This document shows positions 1 through 6,684 of a stretch of 29,201 nt of DNA, piece by piece. How positions within the stretch are numbered: the stretch's first letter is position 1; each line of letters starts with the position of its first letter. The notes under the pieces were generated by a model, which made no database searches, had not been told where the DNA came from, and saw only the letters and a list, made by a program, of their open reading frames with translations. Source of the DNA: DASSFZ01 sp036514635 (GTDB taxonomy: Bacteria > Chloroflexota > Anaerolineae > Fen-1058). The stretch spans positions 1-29,201 of the forward strand of contig DATBWU010000144.1 in the NCBI GenBank assembly GCA_036514635.1. The letters are read 5' to 3'. A program made the translations under genes and the position numbers.

Positions 1-210
1 GGCATCGAGCTGATGCTCAACGCCGTCAACATCAATCTCGTCGCGTTCTGGCGCTACCTCGCACCGACCGTGGCGACCGGGCAGGTGTTCGCGTTGTTCG
101 TGCTGACCGTCGCCGCCGCCGAAGCGGCCGTCGGCCTGGCACTGATCATCGCGATTTATCGGCATCGCGCGTCGGTCAACGTGGAGCAGATTGACCTGTT
201 GAAGTGGTAG
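1..210 (+). CDS. nuoK: NADH-quinone oxidoreductase subunit K, 3' part
   Basis: This is the C-terminal 69 codons of NuoK, a small membrane subunit of respiratory complex I with three transmembrane helices; the 5' end lies before the window. The reading frame is open from base 1 and begins GIELMLNAVNINLVAF, the signature of NuoK around its second helix. The third helix (ALFVLTVAAAEAAVGLALII) keeps the buried glutamate in the AAEAAVGLAL segment, part of the proton path between the quinone site and the antiporter-like subunits. The protein ends IDLLKW, close to the usual NuoK end, so the 3' end is intact. It is followed by nuoL after an 81-bp spacer containing a self-complementary element. Confidence 0.95.
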   Translation, partial: GIELMLNAVNINLVAFWRYLAPTVATGQVFALFVLTVAAAEAAVGLALIIAIYRHRASVNVEQIDLLKW

Positions 211-291
211 TTTGATGGTTGGATGGTTGGATAGTCGGTTGAGCAAACCGGCCAACCAGCCAACTGACCAACTAACCCACAAGGCTTGGCT
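211..291 (+). repeat. Self-complementary spacer between nuoK and nuoL
   Basis: The gap consists mainly of GGTTGGAT-type words followed by their imperfect complements (CCAACCAG). GTTGGATGGTTGG and CCAACCAGCCAAC pair at 12 of 13 positions, flanking a second short pairing CGGTT/AACCG. This is an internally repetitive hairpin, not a coding sequence. It has no T-run typical of a rho-independent terminator, and complex I genes continue beyond it, so an RNA-stability or attenuation role is only a guess. Confidence 0.6.
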
Positions 292-2466
292 ATGACGCAC
301 GAAACGCTCTCGACCTTAACCTGGCTCATCCCCGTTCTGCCGCTGGCAGCGTTCTTCGCGATTCTGCTGCTGACGCGCAAGTATCATGCCCTCAGCCACA
401 CGCTGGCGATCGGCGCGATCGGCATTTCGTTGGTGCTGGCGCAGATCATTTTCTGGACGGTCATTCCCGGCGGCGGCGCGCATCTGGCCGAGGAGCCGAT
501 TCGCGGGACGTACGACTGGATGCCTACCGGTAGCAGCGCACTCCAGATCGGCGTGATGGTCGATCCGCTCACCGCCATCATGTTGTTCATGGTACCGATC
601 GCGTGTTTCCTGATCATCTTCTACTCGGTCGGCTACTCGAACTTCGATAAGCAACCCGATCCGCACGATCACCCCGGCCAGCCGCCGCACAACGGGCGCG
701 AGCCGCTGTACAGCCGCTTCTTCGCCTTCCTGTCCCTGTTCGCGGCGGCGATGCTCACCCTCGTCGTCGCCGACAACCTGCTGCTGCTATTCGTCGGCTG
801 GGAAGTGATGGGGCTGTGCTCGTACCTACTGATCGGCTTCTGGTACGCCCGCAACTACGACGACCCCGGGCAGATCACACCGCGCCAGGCCGCGATCAAA
901 GCCTTCCTGACGACGCGCGTCGGCGACGTGTTCATGCTGATCGGTATTGTGGCGCTGTATTCGCTCACCGGCACGCTCTCGTTCCGCGAAATCTTCACGC
1001 CGGAGATGACCCAGAAACTCGGCGTGCTGCCCTCGGTGATCGTCGGCATCCCGGCGGCGCAGTTCATCTTCTTCCTGCTGTTTGCCGGCACGATCGGCAA
1101 GAGCGCGCAGTTCCCGCTGCACACCTGGCTGCCCGACGCGATGGAAGGCCCCACACCCGTCTCGGCAATGATCCACGCGGCGGCGATGGTCTCCGCCGGC
1201 GTCTATTTCGTCATTCGCATGTTCCCACTGCTGGCCGGCAGCGCCACGCCCGAAAGCCCGCCGACGTTCGCGGTCATGGCCTTCATCGGCGCATTCAGCG
1301 CGCTCATGGCTTCGACGATCGCGCTGGCGCAGAACGACGTGAAGAAGGTGCTGGCCTACTCGACGATCGCGCAACTCGGCTACATGATCGCCGCGCTGGG
1401 CATCGGCGCGTACGTTGCCGCAGCGTTCCACCTGATCACGCACGCCTTCTTCAAGGCGCTGTTGTTCCTCGGCTCCGGGTCGATCATCCACGGCGTCGAG
1501 CATGGCGCGCATCACACCGGCGAGCATCTCGATCCGCAGGACATGTTGAACATGGGCGGCCTGCGCAAGAAGATGCCGCTCACGTTCTGGACATTCTTGG
1601 TCGGCGGTCTGTCGCTGGCGGGCTTCCCGCTGATCACCGCCGGTTTCTGGTCGAAGGATGAAATCCTGGCCGACGCGCTGGCGCACGCGCCGCTCGTGTT
1701 CTGGGTGCTGGCGATCTCGGCGTTTCTGACTGCGTTCTACACGATGCGCCAGATCAGCCTGACCTTCCTGGGCAAGCCGCGCACCGAGTCCGCCGCACAC
1801 GCGAAGGAAAGCCACTGGACGATGACGGCCCCTTTGGTCATCCTGGCCGTGTTCGCGCTCCTGGCCGGTTTCGTCGGCGTCAAGCCCGATTTCCCCGGCC
1901 TCGGCCCGATCCTCCGCCCCGGTGCGACGGGCACCGCCTTCGAGAGTTTCGTCGCGCCGACGATTGAAAACGTCGTCCGGCTCGAAGTGCCGGCGTTCGA
2001 GGTTACGCCGCTCGTGGCGTCGATTGTGGTAGCGTTGGGCGGATTGTTGGTTGGATGGTGGGTGTATGCGCGCAGGCCGCTGGCAGCCGGCCAGCCCGAT
2101 CCGCTGACGAAGCTCGGCGGACTGCACACCTTCCTGAAGAACAAGTGGTACTTCGACGAGGTGTACGACTGGGCGTTCGTCCAACCCTCGATCAGGCTCG
2201 GCGTGGCCGTATACAAGTGGATCGATCGCTGGCTGATCGACGGCCTCCTGCACGCAATCGCGCGCGGCGCGTGGCGGCTGGCCGAAGCCTTCCGCGCGTT
2301 CGACCGTGTGGTCATCAACGGCGGCGTCGATGCGTTCGTGAATGGCATCAAGGCTTTCGGGCGCTGGTTCCGCGAGGTGCAGACCGGCTGGGTGCAACAG
2401 TATCTCTACGTCGCCGTGCTCGGCCTGCTGGTGCTTGCAGCGATTTACCTGGCGTTGATGTCGTGA
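292..2466 (+). CDS. nuoL: NADH-quinone oxidoreductase subunit L, with extended lateral helix
   Basis: This is NuoL (724 aa), the distal antiporter-like proton-pumping subunit of complex I in the cytoplasmic membrane. Family hallmarks are GWEVMGLCSYLLIGFW with the conserved TM5 glutamate (about E171), GKSAQFPLHTWLPDAMEGPT with the TM7 lysine (about K270), NDVKKVLAYSTIAQLGYM, and GFPLITAGFWSKDEI. The ATG at 292 follows AAGG (281-284) at good spacing; an in-frame TTG at 286 is less likely. The C-terminus is longer than usual (E. coli NuoL is 613 aa). After YFDEVYDWAFVQP, the amphipathic region contains two similar segments, IDRWLIDG and FDRVVING, exactly 26 residues apart (D645 and D671). The protein ends in a final membrane helix (YLYVAVLGLLVLAAIYLAL). 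The long lateral helix suggests it spans an extra antiporter-like subunit, in line with the second nuoM downstream. Confidence 0.97.
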   Translation: MTHETLSTLTWLIPVLPLAAFFAILLLTRKYHALSHTLAIGAIGISLVLAQIIFWTVIPGGGAHLAEEPIRGTYDWMPTGSSALQIGVMVDPLTAIMLFMVPIACFLIIFYSVGYSNFDKQPDPHDHPGQPPHNGREPLYSRFFAFLSLFAAAMLTLVVADNLLLLFVGWEVMGLCSYLLIGFWYARNYDDPGQITPRQAAIKAFLTTRVGDVFMLIGIVALYSLTGTLSFREIFTPEMTQKLGVLPSVIVGIPAAQFIFFLLFAGTIGKSAQFPLHTWLPDAMEGPTPVSAMIHAAAMVSAGVYFVIRMFPLLAGSATPESPPTFAVMAFIGAFSALMASTIALAQNDVKKVLAYSTIAQLGYMIAALGIGAYVAAAFHLITHAFFKALLFLGSGSIIHGVEHGAHHTGEHLDPQDMLNMGGLRKKMPLTFWTFLVGGLSLAGFPLITAGFWSKDEILADALAHAPLVFWVLAISAFLTAFYTMRQISLTFLGKPRTESAAHAKESHWTMTAPLVILAVFALLAGFVGVKPDFPGLGPILRPGATGTAFESFVAPTIENVVRLEVPAFEVTPLVASIVVALGGLLVGWWVYARRPLAAGQPDPLTKLGGLHTFLKNKWYFDEVYDWAFVQPSIRLGVAVYKWIDRWLIDGLLHAIARGAWRLAEAFRAFDRVVINGGVDAFVNGIKAFGRWFREVQTGWVQQYLYVAVLGLLVLAAIYLALMS

Positions 2467-2590
2467 GTTGGAGACTAGAGGCTGGAGATTAGAAGTTGGA
2501 GATTAGAGGTTGGAAGTTGGATGGCGCTGCGACGCCGAGTGTCTAACCTCCAACTTCCAACATCCAACGTCCAACTTCCACTCTGTGGAG
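2467..2590 (+). repeat. Degenerate tandem-repeat hairpin between nuoL and nuoM
   Basis: The left half is built of degenerate TTGGAGATTAGAGG-like words and the right half of their complements (CTCCAACTTCCAACATCC). The best uninterrupted stem is GTTGGAAGTTGGA (2509-2521) with TCCAACTTCCAAC (2549-2561), and other slipped pairings are possible. It lies inside the nuo operon, so it is not expected to stop transcription fully. The ribosome-binding site of nuoM (GGAG, 2587-2590) sits directly at its right edge. Confidence 0.7.
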
Positions 2591-2596
2591 TAGGCG

Positions 2597-4189
2597 ATGA
2601 ACTTCATTGACCAGAACATCCTCCCGCTGATCACCTTCTCGCCGCTGGCCGGCGCAGTGGTGATCCTGCTCGTCGGGCTGTTCAAGCCGAGCGATCGGGC
2701 GATCAAGTGGCTGGCATTCGTCCTCAGCCTGATCCCGTTGGCGCTGGCGATCTACTTGTGGGCGATCTATCCTTCATCGCCCGCCGACGCGGACGGCTTC
2801 AAATTCGGCGTGAACGTTCCGTGGTTCCCGCAGATCAACAGCCGCTTCATCCTGGGCGTCGACGGCATCAGCCTGTCGATGATCCTGCTGACCGGCATTC
2901 TGGCCCCACTGGCGATCCTGATCTCGTTCAGCATCAAGGACAAAGTTCGCCAGTACATGGCGCTGTTCCTGTTCCTGGAGACGGGCCTGTTGGGCGTGTT
3001 CGTGTCGCTGGACATGATCATCTTCTTCATCTTCTGGGAGATCGGCCTGGTGCCGATGTACTTCCTGATCGACCAGTGGGGCAGCGAAAAAGGCGAGCGC
3101 GAGTTGTGGGGCGGGCGCAAAGTGCCCGCGCGCACATACGCCGCGTTCAAGTTCTTCATCTACACGATGGCCGGGTCGGTGGGGATGCTGCTCGCCTTCC
3201 AGGTGATCTGGATGGCGCTCGGCAGCGAGCCGGGCGGCCCGACCTACAGCATCGTCGAGATCGCCAAGCGCTGGCCGCAGTTCAGCGGCACGCTGTTCGG
3301 CCTGCCCGCCAGCGCCGTCAAGCAGATTGCCTTCTGGGCGTTCACGATCGCGTTCGCCATCAAGGTCCCGATCTGGCCGTTCCACACCTGGCTGCCCGAC
3401 GCACACACCGAGGCCCCCACCGCCGGATCGATGATGCTGGCCGGCGTGCTGCTCAAGCTCGGCGCGTTCGGCTTCTTGCGCATCGTGCTGCCGTTCTTCC
3501 CGCAGGAAGCGGCGGCGTTCGCGCCGGTGCTGGCTATTCTCGCACTGCTCGGCATTATTCTCGCGGCGTTCTCGGCCTTCGGGCAGGATGACTTCAAGCG
3601 GCTGGTCGCGCTATCTTCAGTCAATCACATGGGCTTCGTCGTGTTGGGTATCGCCGTGGCGGCTGTCGCGCTGGGCAACCCGGCGCTCAAGGAAACCGCC
3701 GTCATCGCGACGAACGGCGCGGTTTTGCAGATGTGGGCGCACGGCCTGTCCTCGGCGGCGATGTTCGCGCTCGTCGGCGTGGTGTACGAGCGCGCGCACA
3801 CGCGCAACTTGAACGAGCTAGGCGGGCTGTGGGCGGTGATGCCGATCTACGGTGGCGTGCTGGTCTTCAGCGCGATGGCGAACCTGGGCCTGCCGGGGCT
3901 GGCCGGTTTCCCCGCCGAGTTTGCCGTCGTGCGCGGCGCGTGGCCGGTCTTCACCCTGATCACCGCGCTGTCGATGATCGGCCTGCTGTTCACCGGCGCG
4001 TACATCCTGAAGGCGATCGCTAAAGTGCTGCACGGCCCGGAGAGCGAAGTGGCGCATCACGTCACGGAAATGAACTGGACCGAGCGGCTCGCGCTCGCGC
4101 CCCTGCTCGTCTTGATGCTGGCGACCGGCCTGTTTCCGGCCTGGGTGCTGAATGTGATCAACCAGGCGGTGACGCGGCTGATTGGTTAA
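2597..4189 (+). CDS. nuoM: NADH-quinone oxidoreductase subunit M (first copy)
   Basis: This is NuoM (530 aa), a proton-pumping antiporter-like subunit of the complex I membrane arm. All expected ionisable residues are visible: the TM5 glutamate in FIFWEIGLVPMYFLI (E148), the TM7 lysine in AFAIKVPIWPFHTWLPDAH (K256), and the TM8 lysine in GVLLKLGAFGFLR (K287). The RAHTRNL motif and the DDFKRLVALSSVNHMGFV segment are NuoM-specific. Length is close to the usual 490-530 aa. The start at 2597 follows GGAG with a 6-nt gap. It lies between nuoL and a second nuoM, each separated by about 100 bp of self-complementary spacer. All functional positions are intact, so this copy should be a normal pump subunit. 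Confidence 0.97.
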   Translation: MNFIDQNILPLITFSPLAGAVVILLVGLFKPSDRAIKWLAFVLSLIPLALAIYLWAIYPSSPADADGFKFGVNVPWFPQINSRFILGVDGISLSMILLTGILAPLAILISFSIKDKVRQYMALFLFLETGLLGVFVSLDMIIFFIFWEIGLVPMYFLIDQWGSEKGERELWGGRKVPARTYAAFKFFIYTMAGSVGMLLAFQVIWMALGSEPGGPTYSIVEIAKRWPQFSGTLFGLPASAVKQIAFWAFTIAFAIKVPIWPFHTWLPDAHTEAPTAGSMMLAGVLLKLGAFGFLRIVLPFFPQEAAAFAPVLAILALLGIILAAFSAFGQDDFKRLVALSSVNHMGFVVLGIAVAAVALGNPALKETAVIATNGAVLQMWAHGLSSAAMFALVGVVYERAHTRNLNELGGLWAVMPIYGGVLVFSAMANLGLPGLAGFPAEFAVVRGAWPVFTLITALSMIGLLFTGAYILKAIAKVLHGPESEVAHHVTEMNWTERLALAPLLVLMLATGLFPAWVLNVINQAVTRLIG

Positions 4190-4286
4190 ATCGGTAATCA
4201 GTGACCAGTGTTCAGTGATCACTGATCACTGGTCACTGATTACTGGTTACTGATTACTGACCACCGGTAATGCTGAGGACTCGACC
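4190..4286 (+). repeat. Near-perfect 24-bp palindromic hairpin between the two nuoM genes
   Basis: TAATCAGTGACCAGTG (4195-4210) is perfectly complementary to CACTGGTCACTGATTA (4227-4242). Between them lies another palindrome, TCAGTGATCACTGA (4212-4225), so almost the whole 48 bases fold back on themselves. Further CACTGATTACTGG-like words follow up to 4262. The ribosome-binding site GAGGA for the next gene is at 4275-4279. The element is made of one degenerate word (CAGTGAYCA and its complement), unlike the words in the neighbouring spacers. Confidence 0.8.
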
Positions 4287-5828
4287 ATGTACTCGACCTT
4301 TCCGTTCTTGAGCATCATCACCTTCGCACCGGCCGTCACGGCCGTCATCCTACTGCTGCTGCCCCGCGACAAGACGACGCTGATCAAAGTGTTGGCGCTG
4401 ATCGCTACCGGCATCTCCCTGGCGCTGGCGATCGTCGTTTTCTTCGCATACGACCAGAGCAAGGCGCTCGACCCGGCCACGCAGTACCAGTTTCAGGAGC
4501 GCGTGTGGTGGGTGTACTCGCTGGGCATCTCGTATCACGTCGGCGCGAGCGGTATCAACCTGCCGATGATCCTGTTGACCGGCATCGTCGCCTTCGGCGG
4601 CGTGATGATCTCGTGGGGCATCACCGATCGCACGCGCGAGTTCTTCGCCTTCTTCCTGCTGCTGGTAGCGGGCGTGTTCGGCGTGTTCGTCTCGCTCGAC
4701 CTGTTCCTGCTGTTCTTCTTCTACGAATTTTCGATCTTCCCGATGTACATCCTGATCGCGACGTGGGGCAGCACGCGCAAAGAATACGCGGCGATGAAAC
4801 TGACGCTGTACATCCTGGTGGGGTCGATCGTTGCGCTGGTCGGCCTGCTGGCGGTGTATTTCTCGGCCAACCGTCAGGCGATGGGCCTGCCGCCCGATCA
4901 GATCGGCACGTTCGATCTGCTCAGCCTGATGAAAGGCGACATTCCGATCGAAGTGCAGCGCGTCTGGTTCCTGCCCGTGTTCCTGGGATTCGGCGTGCTG
5001 GCCGGGATATGGCCATTCCACTCGTGGTCGCCCGATGGGCACGTCGCCGCGCCGACCGCCGTATCGATGATCCACGCGGGCGTGCTGATGAAGCTCGGCG
5101 CGTACGCGGCGCTGACCGTCGGCGTGATGGTGATGCCGCAGGCCGCGCGCGAGCAATTGCCGTTCGTGATCCTGCTGGTGCTGGTGAACGTGGTGTACGG
5201 CGCGTCGATCGCGATGACGCAGCGCGATTTCAAATACGTCATCGGCTTCTCGTCGGTCAGCCACATGGGTTTGGTGACGATGGGCTTCGCCACGCTGAAC
5301 CAGGTCGGCCTGAACGGCGCGGTCATGCAGATGTTCAGCCACGGCGTGATGACGGCGCTGTTCTTCACCGTCGTCGGCCTGGTGTACGACCGCGCCCACA
5401 CACGCGACATTCCCAGCCTGGGCGGCATGGCGAAGGTGTTGCCGGCGGCGGCGATCGCGTTTGTCATCGGCGGCCTCGTGTCGATGGGCATGCCCGGCCT
5501 GAGCGGCTTCGTCGCCGAGTTGCAGATCTTCCTGGGCGTGTGGCAAGGACCGGCCGGTGCGAGTTACGCGTGGTATCCGTGGATCGCGCTGATCAGCGCG
5601 ACCGGTATCGTGATTACGGCCGCCTACGTGCTGCGTGTCACATGGAAGGTGTTCTTCGGCGAGTATGACGAGCACAAGTGGCACGAGATGCGCCCGGCCA
5701 ACATCCTGGACAAAACGGCGCTCACGATGTTCTGCGCAGCCATGATCGTGTTAGGTCTGTATCCACCGCTGATGATGAACATGATCCAGGCGGGCACAGC
5801 GCCGCTCGTGCGGCTGTTGGGTGGATAG
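4287..5828 (+). CDS. nuoM: NADH-quinone oxidoreductase subunit M-like (second copy, TM7 lysine missing)
   Basis: This is a second NuoM-family antiporter-like subunit (513 aa). NuoM rather than NuoN identity is shown by VYDRAHTRDIPSLGGM, RDFKYVIGFSSVSHMGLV and WPFHSWSPDGHVAAPT. The TM5 glutamate is present in FFFYEFSIFPMYILI (E147), as is the TM8 lysine in GVLMKLGAYA (K269). The TM7 segment reads GFGVLAGIWPFHSW, where the first copy has AFAIKVPIWPFHTW. The lysine that takes part in proton transfer is therefore replaced by leucine (about L238), and the following proline by glycine. The ATG at 4287 follows GAGGA with a 7-nt gap. It is the last gene of the operon here: no nuoN follows, and the next gene is on the opposite strand. 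It may be an extra module alongside the long NuoL lateral helix, or a structural spacer with altered pumping. Confidence 0.95.
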   Translation: MYSTFPFLSIITFAPAVTAVILLLLPRDKTTLIKVLALIATGISLALAIVVFFAYDQSKALDPATQYQFQERVWWVYSLGISYHVGASGINLPMILLTGIVAFGGVMISWGITDRTREFFAFFLLLVAGVFGVFVSLDLFLLFFFYEFSIFPMYILIATWGSTRKEYAAMKLTLYILVGSIVALVGLLAVYFSANRQAMGLPPDQIGTFDLLSLMKGDIPIEVQRVWFLPVFLGFGVLAGIWPFHSWSPDGHVAAPTAVSMIHAGVLMKLGAYAALTVGVMVMPQAAREQLPFVILLVLVNVVYGASIAMTQRDFKYVIGFSSVSHMGLVTMGFATLNQVGLNGAVMQMFSHGVMTALFFTVVGLVYDRAHTRDIPSLGGMAKVLPAAAIAFVIGGLVSMGMPGLSGFVAELQIFLGVWQGPAGASYAWYPWIALISATGIVITAAYVLRVTWKVFFGEYDEHKWHEMRPANILDKTALTMFCAAMIVLGLYPPLMMNMIQAGTAPLVRLLGG

Positions 5829-5834
5829 AACAAG

Positions 5835-5958
5835 ACCTCACCCTCACCCCCGACCCCTCTCCCTCTCCTGAACTTTGTTCAGGAGAGGGAGAGGGGTGGC
5901 GACATATGCGCCTACGCTGGGTGCAGCGCAGTGCAGGTGAGCCGGGGAGTGGGTGAGG
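5835..5958. terminator. Long palindrome between convergent nuoM2 and response regulator
   Basis: CCCCTCTCCCTCTCCTGAA (5854-5872) and TTCAGGAGAGGGAGAGGGG (5878-5896) form a perfect 19-bp stem, extended by one C-G pair to leave a TTT loop. Outer words ACCTCACC (5834-5841) and GGTGAGGT (5952-5959) also pair. The genes on both sides converge, so a bidirectional terminator role is plausible although there is no T-run. The word pattern (CCTCACCCTCACCCCCGACCCC) is a repeat type seen by memory in many unrelated bacterial genomes. Confidence 0.75.
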
Positions 5959-6582
5959 TTACTTCTCCTTGTGGCGCTCCGCGTAGAGTGCCAACTGCGC
6001 GCGGTTCTTCATTCCCAGTTTCGCCAGAATGTGGCTGACGTGCCCTTTGACGGTGGCCTCGCTGAGATTCAGGCGTGCAGCGATCTCGCGGTTGCCCATC
6101 CCCTCGCCGATCAGGTTCAGCACGTCGCGCTCGCGGCCGCTCAGCCGGTCGATGTACGTCGCCCGGCGGGCCTGCATCAGCGCCTCCACCGCCGCCGGAT
6201 GCATCGGGTGCTTGCCCTCGTGAGCCGCCCGGATCACATTGACCAGCTCGTCAAATTCAACGTCTTTGGCCCACACGCCTGCGAACCCAGCCTGCATTGC
6301 GCCGACGACGTTGCCCTCGTCCAGGTGCACGCTGAGCGCGACGATCCGGATCGACGGCTGCTCACGCAGGATGACGCGGGCGGCGTCGATGCCATTGACG
6401 ATCGGCATGTTGAAGTCCATCAGGATCACGTCGGGGTTCAGGCGGCGGGCCTCGACGATGGCCTCTTGCCCGGTGCGCGCTTCGCCGACGATCGTGATGC
6501 TCTGCGCGGCCGATAACACGGTGCGCAGACCTTCGCGCATGAGCATGTGGTCGTCGGCAATCAGGAGTCGAATCGGCGGCAT
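5959..6582 (-). CDS. NarL/LuxR-family response regulator
   Basis: This is a two-component response regulator of 207 aa with an N-terminal receiver domain and a C-terminal LuxR-type helix-turn-helix. The receiver domain (about 1-120) has the acidic pocket DD (10-11), the phospho-acceptor aspartate D56 in ILMDFNMPIVNG, and the conserved lysine in GVWAKD. The output domain (about 145-205) reads LSGRERDVLNLIGEGMGNREIAARLNLS and continues into the VKGHVSHILAKLG recognition helix. It should bind DNA as a phosphorylation-controlled dimer. No histidine kinase is adjacent, so its partner and targets cannot be read from the window. It is divergent from the hydrolase/ligase fusion (103-bp gap), which could be a target, but that is inference. 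Confidence 0.95.
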   Translation of the reverse strand: MPPIRLLIADDHMLMREGLRTVLSAAQSITIVGEARTGQEAIVEARRLNPDVILMDFNMPIVNGIDAARVILREQPSIRIVALSVHLDEGNVVGAMQAGFAGVWAKDVEFDELVNVIRAAHEGKHPMHPAAVEALMQARRATYIDRLSGRERDVLNLIGEGMGNREIAARLNLSEATVKGHVSHILAKLGMKNRAQLALYAERHKEK

Positions 6583-6610
6583 GGGGACTTTCAGATGGCA
6601 GAGGGTATCG

Positions 6611-6616
6611 ATTGTA
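6611..6616 (-). promoter_or_regulatory. Possible -10 element for the response regulator
   Basis: On the minus strand this reads TACAAT, 28-34 bases upstream of the ATG at 6582, within an AT-richer stretch of the divergent intergenic region. No good -35 element is visible at the right distance, so the call is tentative. Confidence 0.35.
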
Positions 6617-6650
6617 GTTTAGCATGAAACAGAAAACGCGCGAAGAAGGG

Positions 6651-6659
6651 TGCTATAAT
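6651..6659 (+). promoter_or_regulatory. Extended -10 promoter for the hydrolase/acyl-CoA ligase gene
   Basis: TGCTATAAT is a perfect extended -10 (TGn plus TATAAT) in a high-GC background, 25 bases before the ATG at 6685. A strong purine-rich ribosome-binding site GGGAGGGGGG (6672-6681) lies in between. No clear -35 element is present, which is acceptable for extended -10 promoters. The predicted leader is about 20 nt. Confidence 0.6.
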
Positions 6660-6684
6660 TTGCGCACTGCTGGGAGGGGGGACG

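Noticed and set aside
826..2397. Long minus-strand open frame opposite nuoL
   Set aside because: It is the antisense shadow of a high-GC gene; the composition is Arg/His/Gln-rich with no domain, and nuoL is unmistakable on the other strand. The same holds for 4350-5684 (-) opposite the second nuoM.
4287..5828. Calling the second nuoM gene nuoN
   Set aside because: The RAHTRD motif and the RDFKYVIGFSSVSHMG segment are characteristic of NuoM, and the similarity to the upstream nuoM is plain.
5953..6516. Plus-strand open frames opposite the NarL-type regulator
   Set aside because: They are antisense shadows; the minus-strand protein has complete receiver and helix-turn-helix domains.
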